Assembly (NCBI GenBank): GCA_024809215.1
Contig: JANUBW010000001.1
Span: 2,584,841 to 2,648,840 of the forward strand
Direction of reading: 5' to 3'
DNA from: Niastella sp. OAS944
GTDB lineage: Bacteria > Bacteroidota > Bacteroidia > Chitinophagales > Chitinophagaceae
DNA length: 64,000 bases
Shown here: positions 60,321-64,000 of the stretch, piece by piece
Position numbering within the stretch: the first letter of the stretch is position 1
Layout: the number at the start of each line of letters is the position of its first letter
The notes under the pieces: model-generated
Database searches by the model: none
Told to the model about the DNA's origin: nothing
What the model saw: the letters and a program-made list of their open reading frames with translations, nothing else
Translations under genes and position numbers: made by a program

Positions 60321-61598
60321 TTAGTTACCGCTGGCGGTTGTACCACTTTCACCAAATTGCTTAGGCACATAGGCCGAAGTACCTACGCCAAAATGGGTTT
60401 TACCAGGCAGGTAGAAGTAGAATAAACGGCGAATAACGGTTCCGTTATTAAAATGCAGTTCAACAGAATACTCGTTAAGCGTATAAGTACCGGCTTCAGT
60501 TCTTTTATTGAATTCAGAAGCAGGGATAGCCGCGTTAGGGTTATTACTGTTGCCGGTTGTTAAGGTAAACTGACCGGTATTGTTGAACGCGATATATTTT
60601 GAAGTATATCCGTTATCAGTAGACTTTACGTTACCATTGTCGAGGCCACTTACAGTCATGAAAGTTCCTTCCAGTTTTTCTTCTTTTTGAGAAGGCGTTG
60701 CCCAGAACCAGTTCTTAAACCATTTTTCGGTTTCACCGGTGGCAGTCCACTCAACATAGAAGGTATTGTTCTTCATTTTCCAGGTACCCCATTTTTTAGG
60801 TTCCTTTTGTTTTGAAGCAGCAACATCTAAACTATATGGGCTTAAATACGGTTCGCTGTAAATAGAACCATCGTTCAATACCAGGAATGGCTTGTAAATA
60901 CGCTGCATTTTTCCATCGGGAGTGGTATTATACTCCAGGTGAACCAAAATACCGTTGATCTCCGTTGATTTCAACGCTTTTTCTGGTATAATTTCAGACT
61001 GCGCATTCGTAGTATTACCAGCCTTTGTTTCTGTTCTGTTATGTGCATTATGCGTTTTACCATTTTTTGAATTACCGGTATAATACGCATCTGCTTTTGC
61101 CAGGTTACCAATATGATCGGCAACAGGGCGCATATAGTTAGAATAATATTTTACATCGGCGGTGCTTGTTACGCGCGCCAAACGATATTCACCATTACCG
61201 GCCTGATAACCGATATACGATGCATACAACGTTCTACCTTTTTTATCGGTGATCTCGGTTGAAAATGAAATGATGGTTTGGTTCGTGGTAATGTTCTTTT
61301 TATTAGCATTAGCCAAAGGCACTGTAAAACCCGATTCCTTAACATCTTTATCAATAGCATTGCTGAACCATTCTTCTATTGACTGGCCATCCACTTTTTC
61401 AAATGGTAATATCTCATATAAGAATTCTTTGGGTTCAGTACCGGGAGCCGGTTTTGCACCTAACGGCTTAAAAACATACGTGCCGCTTTTTTCATCCATA
61501 TCCCAACCAGAAATGGGGGGCACTGTTCCCTGGGCAAAAGAGGTAGATTTACTAACCAAGATACTGAGTACTATCAACAAATAGGGCCTTGTCTTCAT
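60321..61598 (-). CDS. Secreted protein of unknown function, paralogue B
   Basis: The 425-residue protein has a signal peptide (MKTRPYLLIVLSILVSKSTS, cleavage near FAQ). It repeats the blocks of the neighbour: GWDMDEKSGTYVFKPLG, EFLYEILPFEKVDGQSIEEWF, LVLNDGSIYSEPYLSPYSLD, KEPKKWGTWKMKNN and RRLFYFYLPGKTHFGVGTSA. A Gly/Thr/Asn-rich linker near residue 185 separates two parts. The function is unknown. It is transcribed first, and paralogue A follows after 216 bp with two hairpins between them. Confidence 0.72.
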   Translation of the reverse strand: MKTRPYLLIVLSILVSKSTSFAQGTVPPISGWDMDEKSGTYVFKPLGAKPAPGTEPKEFLYEILPFEKVDGQSIEEWFSNAIDKDVKESGFTVPLANANKKNITTNQTIISFSTEITDKKGRTLYASYIGYQAGNGEYRLARVTSTADVKYYSNYMRPVADHIGNLAKADAYYTGNSKNGKTHNAHNRTETKAGNTTNAQSEIIPEKALKSTEINGILVHLEYNTTPDGKMQRIYKPFLVLNDGSIYSEPYLSPYSLDVAASKQKEPKKWGTWKMKNNTFYVEWTATGETEKWFKNWFWATPSQKEEKLEGTFMTVSGLDNGNVKSTDNGYTSKYIAFNNTGQFTLTTGNSNNPNAAIPASEFNKRTEAGTYTLNEYSVELHFNNGTVIRRLFYFYLPGKTHFGVGTSAYVPKQFGESGTTASGN

Positions 61599-61899
61599 AA
61601 CAGGTATTTGAATCCAATTAGCAACTTTTAGGCCATAGAAAACGTATAAAAGGTTCTTTTATTACGAAAAAACACGTTTTCTTATTAAATAAAAAGGCTG
61701 GCAATTGTTAATTGGAGGGATACACAAAAATAATAGGAAACTTTTTAAAGTCAAATGTCTACCGTTCTATAACGGAATTTTAATGTATTTAGTGTTAAGC
61801 GTACACTTAACATATTCAGCTGATAGCTATCGCTTACTATACCAATATTATTGTTCCATCAAGATTAAAAATATTTTTTATTCCTAATGCAACCTTTTG
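61599..61899. promoter_or_regulatory. Intergenic region with three inverted repeats
   Basis: No gene was seen in these 301 bp. It holds CCGTTCTATAACGG (61762-61775, perfect 5-bp arms), TGTTAAGCGTACACTTAACA (61793-61812, two mismatches) and GATAGCTATC (61822-61831, perfect). They lie upstream of paralogue B and downstream of ald. Confidence 0.5.
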
Positions 61900-63114
61900 T
61901 TAACGCTGGCTTGCAATTAACAGGTTCAGATCGGTATATTTTAAATCGAAGCGTTGACTTAAATGGAAGTTGGTGAGAGCTCCTTTAAAAAGATATATTC
62001 CACTACGCAGATGTACTTTATGCCATACCAGGTTTTCAAAACCGCCTTCTTCACCTGCTTCAAGCAGCAATGGCATCAGTACATTACTGATAGCCTGAGA
62101 AGCAGTGCGGGCAAAACCCGATGGAATGTTGGGAACGCAATAGTGAATAACACCGTATTTCATAAATATCGGTTGTTCATGACTGGTGATCTCTGAAGTT
62201 TCAAAACAACCACCACGGTCGATACTAACATCAATGATCACACTGCCGGGACGCATATTGCTGATCATTTCTTCGGTTACAACAACCGGCGTACGGCCGC
62301 TTTGCGAACCCAGGGCGCCAACGGCCACCTCACAGGTCTTTAATTGCTTGGCCAAAATGCGTGGCTCCATTACTGAGGTCCACATACGTTGACCGATATT
62401 GTTTTGTAACCGTTTTAACCGGTATACACTATTGTCGAATACTTTAACCGATGCGCCCAATGCCAATGCAGCCCGGGCGGCAAACTCTCCTACAATACCG
62501 GCGCCTAAAATAATAACCTTGGTTGGGGGAATACCAGAGATACCACCCAGCAAAACACCCTTACCATGGTTGGCCGAACCCAGGTATTGCGCCGCAATAA
62601 GCATTACTGCACTACCGGCAATTTCACTCATACTGCGAACGATGGGTAAGCTGTCGCTATCGTCTTTAAGGTTCTCGAAGGAGATGGCGGTAATGCGCTT
62701 TTCCATCATCTTTTGCAGGAACTCAGCCTTCATGGCCGAAAGATGAATGGGCGATATGATCACCTGGTTGAACTGCAGATGGGCCATATCTTCTTCAACC
62801 ACCGGGGCGCTTTTTACCAGAATTGGCGCCTTATACACCGCCGCTTTATCATATACTATTTGAGCGCCCGCCTCGCTATAATCGCGATTGCGAAAATGCG
62901 CAGCTTCGCCCGCATTATTCTCAATAACTACATTATGTCCATTGCTCACCAACACACCCACCGCTTCAGGGGTAAGTGCAATGCGGTTTTCCTGGAAAGC
63001 AGTTTCCTTAGGTATGCCAATATGCAATTGTGCCCCTTTGGGTTTTATATCCAGGGTTTCCTGCAATGTTTCGTAACTAAAAGAAGTGCTGATGATCGGC
63101 TTTTGCTGGGACAT
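61900..63114 (-). CDS. ald: Alanine dehydrogenase
   Basis: The 404-residue enzyme converts L-alanine and pyruvate with NAD. It has IGIPKETAFQENRIALTPEA, VLVSNGHNVVIENNAGEAAH, GGISGIPPTKVIILGAGIVG with the Rossmann loop, and DVSIDRGGCFETSEIT near the active site. Alanine dehydrogenase and the membrane-bound transhydrogenase alpha subunit share this fold, but the single soluble chain points to Ald. The gene neighbour tsaE is 156 bp upstream, a common pairing in Bacteroidota. Confidence 0.88.
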   Translation of the reverse strand: MSQQKPIISTSFSYETLQETLDIKPKGAQLHIGIPKETAFQENRIALTPEAVGVLVSNGHNVVIENNAGEAAHFRNRDYSEAGAQIVYDKAAVYKAPILVKSAPVVEEDMAHLQFNQVIISPIHLSAMKAEFLQKMMEKRITAISFENLKDDSDSLPIVRSMSEIAGSAVMLIAAQYLGSANHGKGVLLGGISGIPPTKVIILGAGIVGEFAARAALALGASVKVFDNSVYRLKRLQNNIGQRMWTSVMEPRILAKQLKTCEVAVGALGSQSGRTPVVVTEEMISNMRPGSVIIDVSIDRGGCFETSEITSHEQPIFMKYGVIHYCVPNIPSGFARTASQAISNVLMPLLLEAGEEGGFENLVWHKVHLRSGIYLFKGALTNFHLSQRFDLKYTDLNLLIASQR

Positions 63115-63270
63115 GTAGCAGTAAATGATTTTACCCCCATAATCGGGGCCACAAGTTACAACTTTTACCTATTGTGGTGAAAGTCAATTATACATACCGG
63201 CCCGGCCTGCTTGGGTCGTTTTAGCCCTTAAAGCAGACAAGTTGGCCGGAATTATCACAAATAGAAAAGT

Positions 63271-63678
63271 TTATACGATAGAAATGGTACGGGTAGCCTG
63301 GTCAATTACCTGAACTTCTATCCTGGCCGTATCTTCAGGCAAAATACCCTCGGCCCGGCCCGGCCATTCAACCAGGCAAATATCACCCGAGTAAAGACAA
63401 TCCTCTACCCCTGCCCGTACGGCTTCCTCCTCATCCTTTAACCGGTACAGGTCTATATGGAAAATTCGACCACCGGGATATGAATACTCGTTTATTATGG
63501 AAAAAGTGGGGCTGCCCACTGTACTTGTTACGCCCTTTTCATCGCATAAGGCATGAATGAGCGTTGTTTTACCCGCCCCCATATTGCCATAAAAGGCGAT
63601 GACCTTACGACCATCAACAAGTTCCCAAAACCGGCGTGCTGTTTGCCGGATATTTTCTAATGTAGATTCAAGCTGCAT
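63271..63678 (-). CDS. tsaE: tRNA threonylcarbamoyladenosine biosynthesis ATPase TsaE
   Basis: The 135-residue ATPase assists TsaD and TsaB in making t6A in tRNA. It has the P-loop AFYGNMGAGKTTLIHALCDE, then VGSPTFSIINEY, FHIDLYRLKDEEEAVRAG and CLVEWPGRAEGILP. ATG 63678 (MQLESTLENIRQTARRF) is preferred; upstream in-frame codons are not protein-like and overlap the promoter. The length is typical. Confidence 0.93.
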   Translation of the reverse strand: MQLESTLENIRQTARRFWELVDGRKVIAFYGNMGAGKTTLIHALCDEKGVTSTVGSPTFSIINEYSYPGGRIFHIDLYRLKDEEEAVRAGVEDCLYSGDICLVEWPGRAEGILPEDTARIEVQVIDQATRTISIV

Positions 63679-63685
63679 AAAGGCG

Positions 63686-63693
63686 CAAAGATA
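63686..63693 (-). promoter_or_regulatory. Putative -7 box of tsaE
   Basis: On the minus strand this is TATCTTTG, an exact TAnnTTTG match, with only 7 bp between it and the tsaE ATG. The transcript would have almost no 5' leader. Confidence 0.45.
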
Positions 63694-63810
63694 ATACCTG
63701 CGGCGGAACGACAGATTTAAGTTAAAATTGCAACAGTGTGAACATATTATCGCCTCAATGCCGGGATTGAGCGGTAAATTTGCAAATACACTCAACCCCA
63801 TTGGATGAAC

Positions 63811-64000
63811 ATGAAAAAAGTGAATTGGAAAGTAGATGGCATGACCTGCTCAAATTGCGCGCTGACCGTTCAGCAATACCTCACCAATGAAGGGCTGGGT
63901 AATGTGAAGGTGAACCTGATTGGGGGCGAAGTGAGCTTTGATATCGATGGCAAAAATGAGCAACAAATACTCAAAGGCATTGAATCGCTTGGCTATTCAG
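63811..64000 (+). CDS. N-terminus of a heavy-metal P-type ATPase or metallochaperone (cut by window edge)
   Basis: Only 63 residues are visible: MKKVNWKVDGMTCSNCALTV, QQYLTNEGLGNVKVNLIG, then GGEVSFDIDGKNEQQILKGI. This is a heavy-metal-associated domain with the CxxC metal site in GMTCSNC. It most likely begins a Cu(I)- or other metal-translocating P-type ATPase, though a stand-alone chaperone is possible. An in-frame ATG two codons upstream (63805) is an alternative start. A TAnnTTTG box (TAAATTTG, 63775-63782) precedes it. Confidence 0.75.
   Translation, partial: MKKVNWKVDGMTCSNCALTVQQYLTNEGLGNVKVNLIGGEVSFDIDGKNEQQILKGIESLGYS

Overview
The window is chromosomal DNA of a member of the Bacteroidota, most likely family Chitinophagaceae (Niastella or Chitinophaga-like). 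The evidence is a type IX secretion/gliding set (porV, porU, gldJ, porX), a fused lpxC-fabZ, -7 boxes of the Bacteroidota form TAnnTTTG, a TonB receptor with a carboxypeptidase-regulatory N-terminus, and LytS/LytTR signalling. No rRNA, tRNA, CRISPR array, intact insertion sequence or prophage was seen.

Layout. 0-6 kb: porV (cut by the window edge) and porU on the minus strand, divergent from gldJ. 6-21.9 kb: murF, a CHAD protein, a methionine pair (sulfhydrylase and metX) around an OsmC gene, a GNAT gene, an outer-membrane barrel gene followed by a LytS/LytTR two-component pair, a divergent Fic protein with an unusual upstream hairpin, an MFS and a ChrA transporter, a 19-cysteine copper-storage-like protein, and an AraC regulator divergent from a membrane protein. 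21.9-25.5 kb: an AT-rich decay zone with a lipoprotein remnant, two facing ORFs without proper starts, a broken antitoxin-like gene, and a 1.3-kb non-coding stretch that ends in a ladder of palindromes spaced in multiples of about 20.5 bp.

25.5-39.5 kb: a complete assimilatory sulfate reduction operon on the minus strand (cysH-cysD-cysN-cysE-cysK-cobA-cysJ-cysI, then a siroheme-synthase/TSUP-permease fusion), followed by a TonB receptor. The receptor's leader is a three-unit 80-bp tandem array, each unit holding a 19-bp palindromic operator and a GC-rich hairpin. Two related palindromes lie upstream of cysH, which suggests one sulfur regulon covering operon and receptor. Sulfate is activated by CysDN, APS is reduced directly by an Fe-S type CysH (no APS kinase seen), sulfite is reduced by siroheme-dependent CysIJ, and sulfide enters cysteine through CysE and CysK. 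CobA and the SirC half of the fusion make the siroheme.

39.5-64 kb: clpP-clpP-clpX, two cytochromes c, an acyl-CoA dehydrogenase, a helix-hairpin-helix protein, a FIST sensor protein with a frameshifted hybrid kinase, an MBL hydrolase, porX, an HD phosphohydrolase, lipid A genes (lpxD, lpxC-fabZ, lpxA) with an ABC ATPase, two tandem secreted paralogues of unknown function, alanine dehydrogenase, tsaE and the start of a metal P-type ATPase.

A recurring oddity is a set of intergenic islands built from short degenerate repeated words. They often supply the stop codon of the preceding gene, and one such island lies inside the ABC ATPase coding sequence.
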